Shown: one piece after another, positions 46,398-54,772 of the stretch
How positions within the stretch are numbered: position 1 is the first letter of the stretch
Layout of the letters: every line of letters begins with the position of its first letter
Source of the DNA: an uncultured Prevotellaceae bacterium
GTDB taxonomy: Bacteria; Bacteroidota; Bacteroidia; Bacteroidales; Bacteroidaceae
Assembly (NCBI GenBank): GCA_902780635.1
Contig: CACZGH010000001.1
Span: forward strand, 124,001 to 188,000
Reading direction: 5' to 3'
Length of the DNA stretch: 64,000 nt
The notes under the pieces: generated by a model
Seen by the model: the letters and a program-made list of their open reading frames with translations, nothing else
The model's database searches: none
Told to the model about the DNA's origin: nothing
Translations under genes and position numbers: made by a program

Positions 46398-47854
46398 TAA
46401 TTTTGCGCAAGTCGACGGAGAAGTTCGACGAATACGCGCCAGATATCGTCGATGGTAGACAGCTCTACCCGTTCAGCGGTGGAATGAGGCTCTACGATGC
46501 GGGGACCGATGCTGGCAATCTGTATGCCAGGATATTTCTGTACGAAATAGCCGGCCTCGAGCACGAAATGCATGGCCACCATACGCGGTCGCCATCCAAG
46601 CACATCGTCAAACACATCAGAGGTGAGGGAGAGAAAATCCGACTGCTGGTCTTCCTGCCATGCCGGTGCCGACATGATCACTTCTGAGGTAGCGCCCTGT
46701 TCTGAGAAGGCAGAAGCAATCTCTTGGCCAAGGCTCACCATGTCGGCGTCAATGAAGCTCCTTGTGTGGGTGGTGACGAGCAGATGCCCTTCCTCCATCA
46801 CGATACGCCCCACATTGTTGGAGGTCTCCACCGTACCAGGCATGGTCTCACTCATCTTGACCACTCCCTGTGGCACCTGCTCCAGACTCAGCATGAGAGC
46901 ATCGAAAGCCTCATGGCAGATGACGCTGGGCAGAGCACTCACTTTCTCGATGCGACAAGTCACGTCGGGGTCAGTATCGCCAAACTCATCCTGGATCCAT
47001 GCGTTGAGTTGTTCCTCCTGAGCCTTGACCAACTCGGCGGCCTCGCCCGATGGCACAGTGATAATCAGCTCTGCCGATGAGGCGATGGAGGCATTGGCCT
47101 CGCCCACACGGATGGCAGCCAACTCCAAGTCATACTCATTGTAGATGGCGGCAAGCAATGCCCAGGCTATCACCACTGCACTGGCCCTGCCCTTGTTGAT
47201 ATCGACTCCTGAATGGCCACCACGTCCGCCACTGATGGTCACCTTGTACCATCTTCTCTTTCCTGCCGGAGCCGGAACATAAGTGAAGGGAATGCGATGG
47301 GCCTGGAGATAAGCCCCTGCGGCACCGGTGGTGATGGTGTCATAGTCCTCGCTGTCGAGATTGATGACTTTTCGTCCCCGGATAAAGTCTGCCGACAAAT
47401 TGGCCGCGCCTGACATACCATCCTCCTCGTTGGTGGTGGTGATCACCTCAATGGGTCCATGCACGATGGTGTCATCGGCAAGCATGGCAAGTGCCATTGA
47501 GAGCCCGATGCCGTTGTCTGCTCCGAGCGAAGTGCCCCGTGCGTGCATCCATCCGTTCTCTGTATAAGGTGTCACCGTGTCATGCAACGGGTCGTTCATA
47601 CCCACGCATACCATATCCATATGGTTGAGCACTACCACCGGCTCAGCCTGCTCGTATCCCGGTGTGGCCGGTTTGCGTATGACGACGCAGTGATGGTCAT
47701 CACGCTGATACTCCAGCCCGAGCTTCCGTGCATAGTCACAAAGGAAGTCGGCCACTTGCTCCTCGTGGTGTGAAGGACGTGGAATGTGGTTGAGTTGACT
47801 AAAAATTTGATATACTTGGTCGGCCGCAGGCACTGGATAATCGAGTTTTTTCAT
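46397..47854 (-). CDS. pepD: Aminoacyl-histidine dipeptidase (PepD family, M20)
   Basis: 485 residues. It hydrolyses Xaa-His and similar dipeptides. Metal and catalytic motifs of M20C: NHMDMVCVG (His, Asp), GADNGIGLSMALA (Asp), TTNEEDGMSGA (Glu-Glu), LDSEDYD and the late VEPHSTAERVE. It starts with MKKLDYPVPAADQVYQIF; the ATG at 47860 two codons upstream is equally possible. The own promoter lies 23 bp upstream. No signal peptide, so it is cytoplasmic. Confidence 0.94.
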   Translation of the reverse strand: MKKLDYPVPAADQVYQIFSQLNHIPRPSHHEEQVADFLCDYARKLGLEYQRDDHHCVVIRKPATPGYEQAEPVVVLNHMDMVCVGMNDPLHDTVTPYTENGWMHARGTSLGADNGIGLSMALAMLADDTIVHGPIEVITTTNEEDGMSGAANLSADFIRGRKVINLDSEDYDTITTGAAGAYLQAHRIPFTYVPAPAGKRRWYKVTISGGRGGHSGVDINKGRASAVVIAWALLAAIYNEYDLELAAIRVGEANASIASSAELIITVPSGEAAELVKAQEEQLNAWIQDEFGDTDPDVTCRIEKVSALPSVICHEAFDALMLSLEQVPQGVVKMSETMPGTVETSNNVGRIVMEEGHLLVTTHTRSFIDADMVSLGQEIASAFSEQGATSEVIMSAPAWQEDQQSDFLSLTSDVFDDVLGWRPRMVAMHFVLEAGYFVQKYPGIQIASIGPRIVEPHSTAERVELSTIDDIWRVFVELLRRLAQN

Positions 47855-47876
47855 GAGCATATGTTTTTCTATCGTG

Positions 47877-47908
47877 CAAAAATACAACAATATCTTCTAA
47901 ATCGCAAA
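47877..47908 (-). promoter_or_regulatory. Promoter of pepD
   Basis: Minus strand: TTTG (47908-47905), 20-bp spacer, TATTTTTG (47884-47877). Confidence 0.75.
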
Positions 47909-48034
47909 TATTTTTATTGATTTGTGTAAGTTGGGAGTCATCCGAGTTGGTGTCAGAATGTGTGTGTCTCGTGGATTCGGTTTCATTTTGTAATTGCCAC
48001 AATTCATGCTCGAATCAAAAAATAGGATTGTTTT

Positions 48035-48066
48035 TTTGCCTATTCCACAATAAATGTGTACTTTTG
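48035..48066 (+). promoter_or_regulatory. Promoter of the SGNH/MBOAT genes
   Basis: TTTG (48035-48038), 20-bp spacer, TACTTTTG (48059-48066), 34 bp before the ATG at 48101. It rules out the in-frame ATG at 48056. Confidence 0.75.
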
Positions 48067-48100
48067 CAACTCGATTTCACAGAAGAAAACTCATCAAGCA

Positions 48101-48883
48101 ATGAATTCACAAGTCAAGGCCCTGATATTGTTTCTGATAGCGTTTGCCGCCATCTTCATTTATGCGCAGTCGCCCGTGGGTGTCACCTTCGCCCACCAGC
48201 TGCTCAAGAAGATCGACCTGGAAGCACTCACCCCGCCCCAACCCACCGACACCACCTCCATTGTGGTGGAAGAGAAAGTGGAGCCGGACAGCACGTCGCA
48301 GCGCTTCCTGTTTGTGGGCGACTCGATGGTGGAGCCGATGGCCTACCGCTTCTATGATATCTGCAAAGAGAGCGGCAATACGATGTATGCCGTGACCTGG
48401 TATGGCAGCACCACGATGGCGTGGAGCGGCGAGACGCTCGACTACTTCATGGATGAGGCCGACCCCACCTATATCATCTTCTGTATGGGCAGCAACGAAC
48501 TGGCCTCTAAGAACACGAAGACGATGAACGAAAATCTGACCCGCATCAAGCAGAAAGTAGGCGACATCCCCTGCTTCTTCATCGGGCCTCCCAACACCAA
48601 GCCCGACGAGGGTCTGAACGACGAGATCGCCAAGGTGTTTGGCAAGCGCGGCTATTTTGACTCGCGCCATATCGAGATGGAGCGCCGCAAAGACCACCTG
48701 CACCCCACTATGACCGGTGCTCGCATCTGGATGGACCAGGTGGCAGAGTGGATGATGAGCGACAGCTGCACCCATCCCGTTGTGCTCAATGTGCCCGACT
48801 GCAAACAGTCGATCAAGATAGACCACATAGAAGTGATGCAAGTGAAAGACAAGGGCCGCCGCCTGCGTAAGCCCAAAGCCTGA
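48101..48883 (+). CDS. Membrane-anchored SGNH-fold protein
   Basis: 260 residues. One N-terminal membrane helix (about 5-22), then a Pro/Thr-rich linker, then an SGNH hydrolase domain: FVGDSMVEP (block I Ser), GSNELAS (block III Asn), and DHLHPTMTGA (block V Asp/His). SGNH domains beside MBOAT proteins often transfer acetyl or acyl groups to polysaccharides in the periplasm (AlgJ/AlgX-like logic). The MBOAT gene starts 26 bp downstream. Confidence 0.85.
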   Translation: MNSQVKALILFLIAFAAIFIYAQSPVGVTFAHQLLKKIDLEALTPPQPTDTTSIVVEEKVEPDSTSQRFLFVGDSMVEPMAYRFYDICKESGNTMYAVTWYGSTTMAWSGETLDYFMDEADPTYIIFCMGSNELASKNTKTMNENLTRIKQKVGDIPCFFIGPPNTKPDEGLNDEIAKVFGKRGYFDSRHIEMERRKDHLHPTMTGARIWMDQVAEWMMSDSCTHPVVLNVPDCKQSIKIDHIEVMQVKDKGRRLRKPKA

Positions 48884-48909
48884 CCCCATCCCCAAAACAA
48901 GACGAAGCG

Positions 48910-50364
48910 ATGCTGGATTATCTCATCAGCCTGTTTACCGAGCCCGACAAGTCATGGTCTTTTGTGTCCATTCCCTTTGCTGTGGTCTTTGTCTTGTTTT
49001 TTATCCTCTATATCTTCATCCGTCCGTCGTCTAAGACGATGATGCTGTCTTACACGGTGGCGTTCAGTCTTTTTTTCGCCTACAAGGCCAATGGAGTCTT
49101 GATGCTCCTGCTGCCCGCCACGGTAGTGGTATCTTATTATCTCACCCGCCGTATGGACGAGCGTGAGGGCCGAGAGCGCACCTTGTGGATGTGGCTCACT
49201 GTGGTGGTCGACCTGTTGCCATTGGTGTATTACAAATATACCAATTTCTTGCTTCAGACTTTCAACGAGATTTTGTCGAGCAACTTCGCCCCACTGTCTA
49301 TCATTCTGCCAGTGGGCATCTCATTCTACACTTTCCAGGCCATCAGCTACACGGTCGACGTCTACAAAGGCCGCTTCACCACGGAGGTGAGTCTGCTAGA
49401 GTATTTCTTCTACCTCACATTCTTCCCCCTGCTGATCGCCGGACCTATCACACGCGCCGAGACCCTCATCCCCCAGATCAAGCACCGCTATCATATCGAC
49501 GACCGCATGGTGTACACCGGTCTGTGGCTCATCATGAGCGGCCTGGTGAAAAAAGCACTGATAGCCGACTATATCGCCCAGTACAACAACTGGATTTTCG
49601 ACGACCCCACGGCCTATTCGGGCTTCGAGTGTCTGATGGGCTCCTTGGGTTATACCCTGCAGATCTACTGCGACTTCTCCGGCTACAGCGACATCAGCAT
49701 CGGCATCGCCTCCATGTTGGGTATCACCTTAAAGGAAAACTTCAACTATCCCTACCAATCACTTAATTTACAGGAATTTTGGAGGAGATGGCACATCTCA
49801 CTCTCCACTTGGTTTCGCGACTATGTGTACATCCCCTTAGGCGGCAACCGAAAAGGCGAGTGGCGCACCTATCTCAACAATTTCGTCACCATGTTGGTGG
49901 CGGGCTTGTGGCACGGCGCTTCGTGGATGTTTGTCATCTGGGGTGCGTTGCACGGCATTGTGCTGGTCATCCATAAGTGGTGCAAGCCGTGGCTCGACCG
50001 CATTCCCAACACGTGGTATGTGAGGGTGGTGTCGTTTACACTCACCTTCGCGTTTATCAATGTGGCATGGATCTTCTTCCGTGCGCACGACATGCAGACT
50101 GCCTTTGCCATGCTGCGCACCATCGGCAGCGACTTCAGCTTCGACTATCTGGTGCCTTTCGTAGAGACACGCACCTCATGGGTGGTATTTGTCGTTCTGG
50201 GCTTCGCCCTCCACGGCATGCGCAAGCGTCATGTCGACCGTCTGAAGCAGCTGTACATCGACTCTCCCTACACGCTGAAGCTCATCCTACTCTTCATCGT
50301 CCTGCAGTTTGTCATCAACTTCCGCCAGAGCGACATCCAGCCGTTTATATACGCACAGTTCTAA
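48910..50364 (+). CDS. MBOAT-family O-acyltransferase (AlgI/DltB-like)
   Basis: 484 residues, about ten to eleven membrane helices. LPVGISFYTFQAISYTVDVY, FFPLLIAGPITRA, SLNLQEFWRRWHISLSTWFR, and the catalytic His in GLWHGASWMFVIWGALHG are the hallmarks of the family. It takes acyl groups from a cytoplasmic donor and passes them to the periplasmic side, here probably to the SGNH protein encoded upstream. The final acceptor glycan is not known. Confidence 0.93.
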   Translation: MLDYLISLFTEPDKSWSFVSIPFAVVFVLFFILYIFIRPSSKTMMLSYTVAFSLFFAYKANGVLMLLLPATVVVSYYLTRRMDEREGRERTLWMWLTVVVDLLPLVYYKYTNFLLQTFNEILSSNFAPLSIILPVGISFYTFQAISYTVDVYKGRFTTEVSLLEYFFYLTFFPLLIAGPITRAETLIPQIKHRYHIDDRMVYTGLWLIMSGLVKKALIADYIAQYNNWIFDDPTAYSGFECLMGSLGYTLQIYCDFSGYSDISIGIASMLGITLKENFNYPYQSLNLQEFWRRWHISLSTWFRDYVYIPLGGNRKGEWRTYLNNFVTMLVAGLWHGASWMFVIWGALHGIVLVIHKWCKPWLDRIPNTWYVRVVSFTLTFAFINVAWIFFRAHDMQTAFAMLRTIGSDFSFDYLVPFVETRTSWVVFVVLGFALHGMRKRHVDRLKQLYIDSPYTLKLILLFIVLQFVINFRQSDIQPFIYAQF

Positions 50365-50367
50365 AAA

Positions 50368-50396
50368 CCTCCCCCGCCCCCTCCATAGGAGGGGAG
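50368..50396 (+). repeat. CCTCCCC hairpin repeat, copy 2
   Basis: CCTCCCCC then CCCCTCC-ATA-GGAGGGG(AG), 4 bp behind the MBOAT stop. Confidence 0.75.
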
Positions 50397-50424
50397 TTTA
50401 AACGTGGCAATGGCGTATCAAAAA

Positions 50425-50454
50425 CCTCCCCCAACCCCTCCAAAGGAGGGGAGG
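50425..50454 (+). repeat. CCTCCCC hairpin repeat, copy 3
   Basis: CCTCCCCC then CCCCTCC-AAA-GGAGGGG(AGG), in direct repeat with copy 2 about 57 bp away. Confidence 0.75.
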
Positions 50455-50510
50455 TAAAACACGGTGTCGCTGTCAATGCAAACAACTTGTCAACTCTTCA
50501 ACTTTATAAA

Positions 50511-51593
50511 ATGAGACATCTACTACTTTTTATATTAGCCCTTTTATGTCAGGCGGCTTCGGCCAGCGTGTTTGTCAAAGCAAATGATCCGGGCTTTTCC
50601 TACGTCGGCAGGATCAGCAGGGCCAACCCAGAAGCCGTGGTGTGGACCTACCCCGGTGTGCAGATACATGCCCGTTTCACCGGTACGTCTGCAGCCATGA
50701 AGACCAACCCCGACTGCGGTTATTTCATGGTGGAGGTGGACAGCATGGCTCCCCACAAAGTGCAATCGGTGAAAGGTCAGGAAATCGTGCAGCTATGCAG
50801 CGGTCTGACAGCCGGAGAGCACCGCCTCACCATCACCTACATCATCGAGGGTATGTACAAAAAACCTACCTTCTATGGCCTGCTACTCGACGACGGTTGC
50901 TGCCTGCTCGAGCGCCCCACCCTGCCCGACCGCAAGATAGAGTTCATCGGCAATAGCATCACCTGCGGATACGGTATCGAGGGCGATGGCACAGAGAAGA
51001 AATTCCTCTTCAGCAAACAGAATTTCTACTACACCTACGCTGCACTGACGGCCCGCGCCCTTAACGCTCAGTGTCAAGTATGTGCCCGCAGTGGTATCGG
51101 CCTCTACCGCAACTACGCAGGCAAGATACCCGACGAGATTATGCCCCGCATCTATCCACATACCTTCTATACCACCGACGGCGAACTGTGGGACTTCAGT
51201 CTCTTCCAACCCGACGTGGTGTGTGTCAACTTAGGCTGCAACGACACCTCCGTGGGGCAGTATGACAAAGAGCGACTGACGGAAGCCTTCAAAGCTTTCA
51301 CCCAGACGCTACGCGGCTATTACCCTAATGCTAAAATCGTCTATCTCATCGGAGCCATCCCCACGGGCAAACGTCTCACCGACATCCGTGAGGCGCAGGA
51401 GGCCGCCATCGCCGATGCCGCAAACCGCGGCGACCTTGAAGTCTACCGTATGGACTTCACCCCCGATGACGGTTCATTAGGCATGGGTTCACAAGGCCAT
51501 CCCTCCCTACGCCGCCAGGCTTTGATGGGCGAAGAGCTCACTGACTTCCTCAGCAAAATCACAGGATGGGAAAGGGGAAAGGCTCTAAGATAG
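50511..51593 (+). CDS. Secreted CE2-type SGNH esterase
   Basis: 360 residues. A signal peptide MRHLLLFILALLCQAASA is followed by a jelly-roll-like N-terminal domain (about 30-130) and an SGNH domain with FIGNSITCGYG (Ser), NLGCNDTS (Asn) and GHPSLRR (His). This is the carbohydrate esterase family 2 layout; such enzymes remove acetyl groups from glycans. It is 146 bp behind the MBOAT gene, with two hairpin repeats between, so coexpression is not certain. The frame is open further upstream but overlaps the MBOAT gene; the signal peptide decides the start. Confidence 0.87.
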   Translation: MRHLLLFILALLCQAASASVFVKANDPGFSYVGRISRANPEAVVWTYPGVQIHARFTGTSAAMKTNPDCGYFMVEVDSMAPHKVQSVKGQEIVQLCSGLTAGEHRLTITYIIEGMYKKPTFYGLLLDDGCCLLERPTLPDRKIEFIGNSITCGYGIEGDGTEKKFLFSKQNFYYTYAALTARALNAQCQVCARSGIGLYRNYAGKIPDEIMPRIYPHTFYTTDGELWDFSLFQPDVVCVNLGCNDTSVGQYDKERLTEAFKAFTQTLRGYYPNAKIVYLIGAIPTGKRLTDIREAQEAAIADAANRGDLEVYRMDFTPDDGSLGMGSQGHPSLRRQALMGEELTDFLSKITGWERGKALR

Positions 51594-51636
51594 GCTGCAA
51601 TTCGGCATAAAAAAAGAATAAAAAGAATTAATTCTT

Positions 51637-51667
51637 TTTGTTCTGCGCTCATTTTGCACTATCTTTG
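51637..51667 (+). promoter_or_regulatory. Promoter of lipoprotein gene
   Basis: TTTG (51637-51640), 19-bp spacer, TATCTTTG (51660-51667). The leader to the ATG is about 110 nt and may be folded: GCGTCT (51671-51676) can pair with AGACGC (near 51721-51727). Confidence 0.75.
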
Positions 51668-51786
51668 CAGCGTCTAAGGGTGTTGCGACCTATTTTACAG
51701 TAGATAGCTGGGAGAGGGGTAAGACGCAGCTCCTGATTGAAGACAAGGTCAATCAAAAACTATAGGAAAGTAGTAACATTTTTGTC

Positions 51787-52314
51787 ATGAAAAAATTGAT
51801 TTACGCATTTGTCGTTGCAGTCATCGTATTCGCTGTCGCTTCTTGCGAAGACAACTCGAAGAGTGCCGCCCTGCTGAGGGAGAGCACAGAGATAGCAAAA
51901 ATGCGCACCGACTCGTTTCTGAAAGTTCAGAAAGACTCCATCGCCAAGGCCAAGATAGCTGAGCGGCGGAGGGCAGACTCTCTGCGCCGCGTGGACTCTC
52001 TGCGCCGCATCTATGAGCGCAACAACATCACAATCTCAGGCAAGGTGGGTGACTCGCGCGCCACGTTGACCATGCGCCGCAACAACGATGTGGATGGTGT
52101 GTCAGGTACCTTCAGTTGCGACGGCAAGTCAGTAAGAGTGAGCGGCACTTTCAACAACAATATTTACCTAAGCGGCAAACAACAGATCGACAGCGTGTCA
52201 TCGCTGAGGGTATCTATCAACCTGACACAGGTGGAGGACAAATTCAGCGGTTCGGTGACGTTCAACAATGACGGGCAGACATACACACGCCAAGCGATCA
52301 TGCATCGGTATTGA
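51787..52314 (+). CDS. Hypothetical lipoprotein with coiled coil
   Basis: 175 residues. Lipobox ASC near residue 20 (MKKLIYAFVVAVIVFAVASC). A charged helix about 25-85 with RRADSLRRVDSLRRI repeats is followed by a beta-rich C-terminal domain (ITISGKVGDSRATLTM, VSGTFSCDGKSVRVSG). No family is recognised. It lies between the CE2 gene and the metallophosphoesterase gene with its own promoter. Confidence 0.8.
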   Translation: MKKLIYAFVVAVIVFAVASCEDNSKSAALLRESTEIAKMRTDSFLKVQKDSIAKAKIAERRRADSLRRVDSLRRIYERNNITISGKVGDSRATLTMRRNNDVDGVSGTFSCDGKSVRVSGTFNNNIYLSGKQQIDSVSSLRVSINLTQVEDKFSGSVTFNNDGQTYTRQAIMHRY

Positions 52315-52317
52315 AAA

Positions 52318-52385
52318 AGTTGACAAGTTGACAAGTTGACAAGTTGACGAGTTGTTTCATATGTTGGAGAGCTGACGAGTTTTAA
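52318..52385 (+). repeat. GTTGACAA-type tandem repeat
   Basis: About four copies of GTTGACAA(G/C)T-like units right after the stop of the preceding lipoprotein gene, then weaker ones (GAGCTGACGAG). The same word occurs before the CE2 gene (CTTGTCAACTCTTCAAC near 50487). Confidence 0.55.
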
Positions 52386-52403
52386 CCATGAAATGGAGAT
52401 AAG

Positions 52404-54311
52404 ATGAAAAGGATAAAGACACTCATTCTGATGATGGCGGCAACCGTCGCTGTTCAGGCACAGCAGATCTCGCTGGCTGAGCCGAGCCAAGTGTATCAGA
52501 CGGGCGAACCTATCGCCATCAATTATAGTGGAGCCACACCTGGAAGCCAAATACTGCTGTATAAAAACCTGGCTTTGCTGCCACTCTTAGAGGGCGCTGA
52601 CCTTACACAAACCGACGGCACCTACACCATACCGGGCACTCTGCATCCCAGCATTTACACAGCGAGACTAGTGGCGGCCGACAGCACGGTGGTATCGGAA
52701 CTTTGCTTCACCGTGGCCAACGAAGTTCTTCCCACTGGAGGTAAGAAAATCTTCGTCATCAGCGACCCCCATGTATTCAACCCCGACCTGGTGGAGGTGG
52801 ACGACTCGCCCTATTTTGAGTCGGTAATGAAAAGCGACCGCAAACTCACGCCCCAGAGCTATGAGATATTCCTTGCAGTACTCGACTCGGTGAGAGCCAT
52901 CAAGCCCGACCTGCTCGTCATCCCCGGCGACCTGACCAAGGAGGGTGAACGCGTCAGCCATGAACTGGTGGCCGCCCGGCTGCAGGAGATACAGGATGAG
53001 GGTATACGGGTTCTCGTCATCCCCGGCAATCATGACATGGAGAATGCGCTGGCCCGCCGCTACTATGAGAAGTCATCAACTAAGGAGCGATCGGTGACAA
53101 TAGAGGGATTTCGTGAGATCTACCAGAACTTCGGATGGGGTGAAGGCTCTGTCTTCGACCCCAATTCGCTCACCTATGCGTGTGAGCCCATCGAGGGTCT
53201 TTGCTTCATCGGCATCGACGACTGCAAGACCTACAGCCGTGGCTACAAGACTGACGGCGAAGCGGAATATGGCCGCATCAGCAAGGCCACGCTCGACTGG
53301 GTGACGGACCGTGCCGACGAGGCGCGCGAAAATGGCAAAGTGGTCATCGCCACCATCCACCATGAGATGCTCCGTCACTATGTGGGACAGGACGACTTCA
53401 TGGACACGGCCGCCCTCGACGATGGCGACAGCATCGCCCGCGTCTTTCTTGACCATGGCATCCGTGTGGTGCTCACCGGCCACATGCACATCCCCAGCAT
53501 CTCCACCATCTGGAATGCCGAGCGAACCGACTCACTGGTGGAGATCTCCTCTGCCTCTCCTGTCGCCTACCCCAGCCAGTTTCGTATCCTGACCCTCGAC
53601 GACAGCCTCACCTGCATGAGGGTAACCACCCGTGAGATGCACGCCACCGAAACCCTCGACGATGTGCAATATCATGCGCAGCAGAAAATACAGACGTCGA
53701 TGAGAGCCTCCATTCGCAAACTCGTGGTGAAATTTCTGCCGAAATTCAAGCAGATAATCAAAGAGTATTCCTCCGACCCCATCCTCTCTATCGTCATCAA
53801 CGACGTGCCTCTTCAAGCCGACTCACTCACTGACATCGCATACACTGCCTTTGGGCCTTTGGGCTTGAAACTGCTTTTGACACACAGCGAAGGCAGCGAA
53901 AACCAAAAACGCACTGATGCAGTGATAGATGAGTTCTATGCCTCATGCACCAAGTGCTGTGACCTCATCTTCGACCATCAGGACGCCGACACAAGGTCTT
54001 TCCTCACCATGCTCCTTGTCTCGCAGTTTGAAAGCCGCGGCATCATCGAGACACTCCAGAGTATACTCACCGACACCGCCTATATGGGCGAGGCCGATGA
54101 GGCTCAGACCGACGACCTCTTCTGCACCATCCGCCTGCGCCACACAGAGGAGGATATGGCCGTGCGGGGGCTCAACGTATCGAGCACCGATGCTCCTTCC
54201 GTCATCTACAGTCTGTCGGGTCAGCGGTTGGCTATGCCAGAGGCACGCCTGCCCCGCGGCATCTATGTCGTGGCCAGAGGCAGCGAAGTACGTAAGGTGA
54301 TGGTGAAGTGA
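52404..54311 (+). CDS. Secreted metallophosphoesterase
   Basis: 635 residues. Signal peptide MKRIKTLILMMAATVAVQA. An N-terminal Ig-like region (about 20-110) is followed by the calcineurin-like domain: ISDPH, IPGDLTKEG, IPGNHDMEN, TIHHEM, and TGHMHIP (all five metal motifs). The C-terminal part is helical, and the last ~30 residues (VIYSLSGQRLA ... RGIYVVARGSEV) resemble a secretion-tail motif, as in the C10 protease at 9659. The substrate could be a phosphodiester or phosphomonoester in the periplasm or outside. It is much longer than plain calcineurin-like enzymes. Confidence 0.88.
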   Translation: MKRIKTLILMMAATVAVQAQQISLAEPSQVYQTGEPIAINYSGATPGSQILLYKNLALLPLLEGADLTQTDGTYTIPGTLHPSIYTARLVAADSTVVSELCFTVANEVLPTGGKKIFVISDPHVFNPDLVEVDDSPYFESVMKSDRKLTPQSYEIFLAVLDSVRAIKPDLLVIPGDLTKEGERVSHELVAARLQEIQDEGIRVLVIPGNHDMENALARRYYEKSSTKERSVTIEGFREIYQNFGWGEGSVFDPNSLTYACEPIEGLCFIGIDDCKTYSRGYKTDGEAEYGRISKATLDWVTDRADEARENGKVVIATIHHEMLRHYVGQDDFMDTAALDDGDSIARVFLDHGIRVVLTGHMHIPSISTIWNAERTDSLVEISSASPVAYPSQFRILTLDDSLTCMRVTTREMHATETLDDVQYHAQQKIQTSMRASIRKLVVKFLPKFKQIIKEYSSDPILSIVINDVPLQADSLTDIAYTAFGPLGLKLLLTHSEGSENQKRTDAVIDEFYASCTKCCDLIFDHQDADTRSFLTMLLVSQFESRGIIETLQSILTDTAYMGEADEAQTDDLFCTIRLRHTEEDMAVRGLNVSSTDAPSVIYSLSGQRLAMPEARLPRGIYVVARGSEVRKVMVK

Positions 54312-54388
54312 TGATGTAGGATTATTTCGTTTTTTCGGACATTTTCGGAATTAAAAAAAATTGAGAACAACCCCCAAAAACATATTGC

Positions 54389-54679
54389 ATGAAAAATATT
54401 CTCAACAAATGGCTGCTGATGACACTCACGGGCGCACTGACACTCCTGGGCTTCGGGGCTTGCAAGACCACCAAAATCAGTAAAAAGCAGCGGATGCTCC
54501 AGGAACAGGCTTATCAGGACAGTCTGGATGCAGCCCAGCAAAAGGCTTGGAGAGAAGCAGCAATAGCCGACAGCCTGCGTCAGGAGCAGATCAGACGCGA
54601 TGCGACGAAGACGGTCTATGGTGGACCCAATATGATGCACCGCCGCCGACACTGGACGACACCACCTGATAGTATTTGA
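54389..54679 (+). CDS. Small lipoprotein of the rSAM/lipoprotein pair
   Basis: 96 residues. A signal peptide with lipobox GAC (about residue 25) is followed by a charged helix (SKKQRMLQEQAYQDSLDAAQ) and a basic/aromatic tail with VYGGPNMMHRRRH. It lies 93 bp before a radical SAM/SPASM gene. Small Bacteroidota lipoproteins next to a radical SAM enzyme are known as the rSAM/lipoprotein system (TIGR04133/TIGR04134 by recollection); this one fits in size and place. It could be the substrate that is modified, but no product is known. Confidence 0.75.
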   Translation: MKNILNKWLLMTLTGALTLLGFGACKTTKISKKQRMLQEQAYQDSLDAAQQKAWREAAIADSLRQEQIRRDATKTVYGGPNMMHRRRHWTTPPDSI

Positions 54680-54712
54680 GGTCGAAGCAACCTAACCACC
54701 TCAAAATAAAGG

Positions 54713-54751
54713 TATTCCCCCAGCTACCTTCTAACTTGTAGTGGGGGAATA
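54713..54751 (+). promoter_or_regulatory. Strong hairpin between lipoprotein and rSAM genes
   Basis: TATTCCCCCA (54713-54722) pairs with TGGGGGAATA (54742-54751), continued by CTAC/GTAG inside (one bulged G). No T-run follows, so it is probably not a plain terminator; it could stabilise the 3' end of the lipoprotein message or reduce expression of the downstream gene. Confidence 0.65.
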
Positions 54752-54772
54752 ACAAACCTGCGAAAAACAAAC

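Noticed and set aside
49977-50510. Upstream extension of the CE2 esterase frame
   Set aside because: It overlaps the MBOAT gene in another frame, contains the repeat hairpins and would hide the clear signal peptide that starts at 50511.
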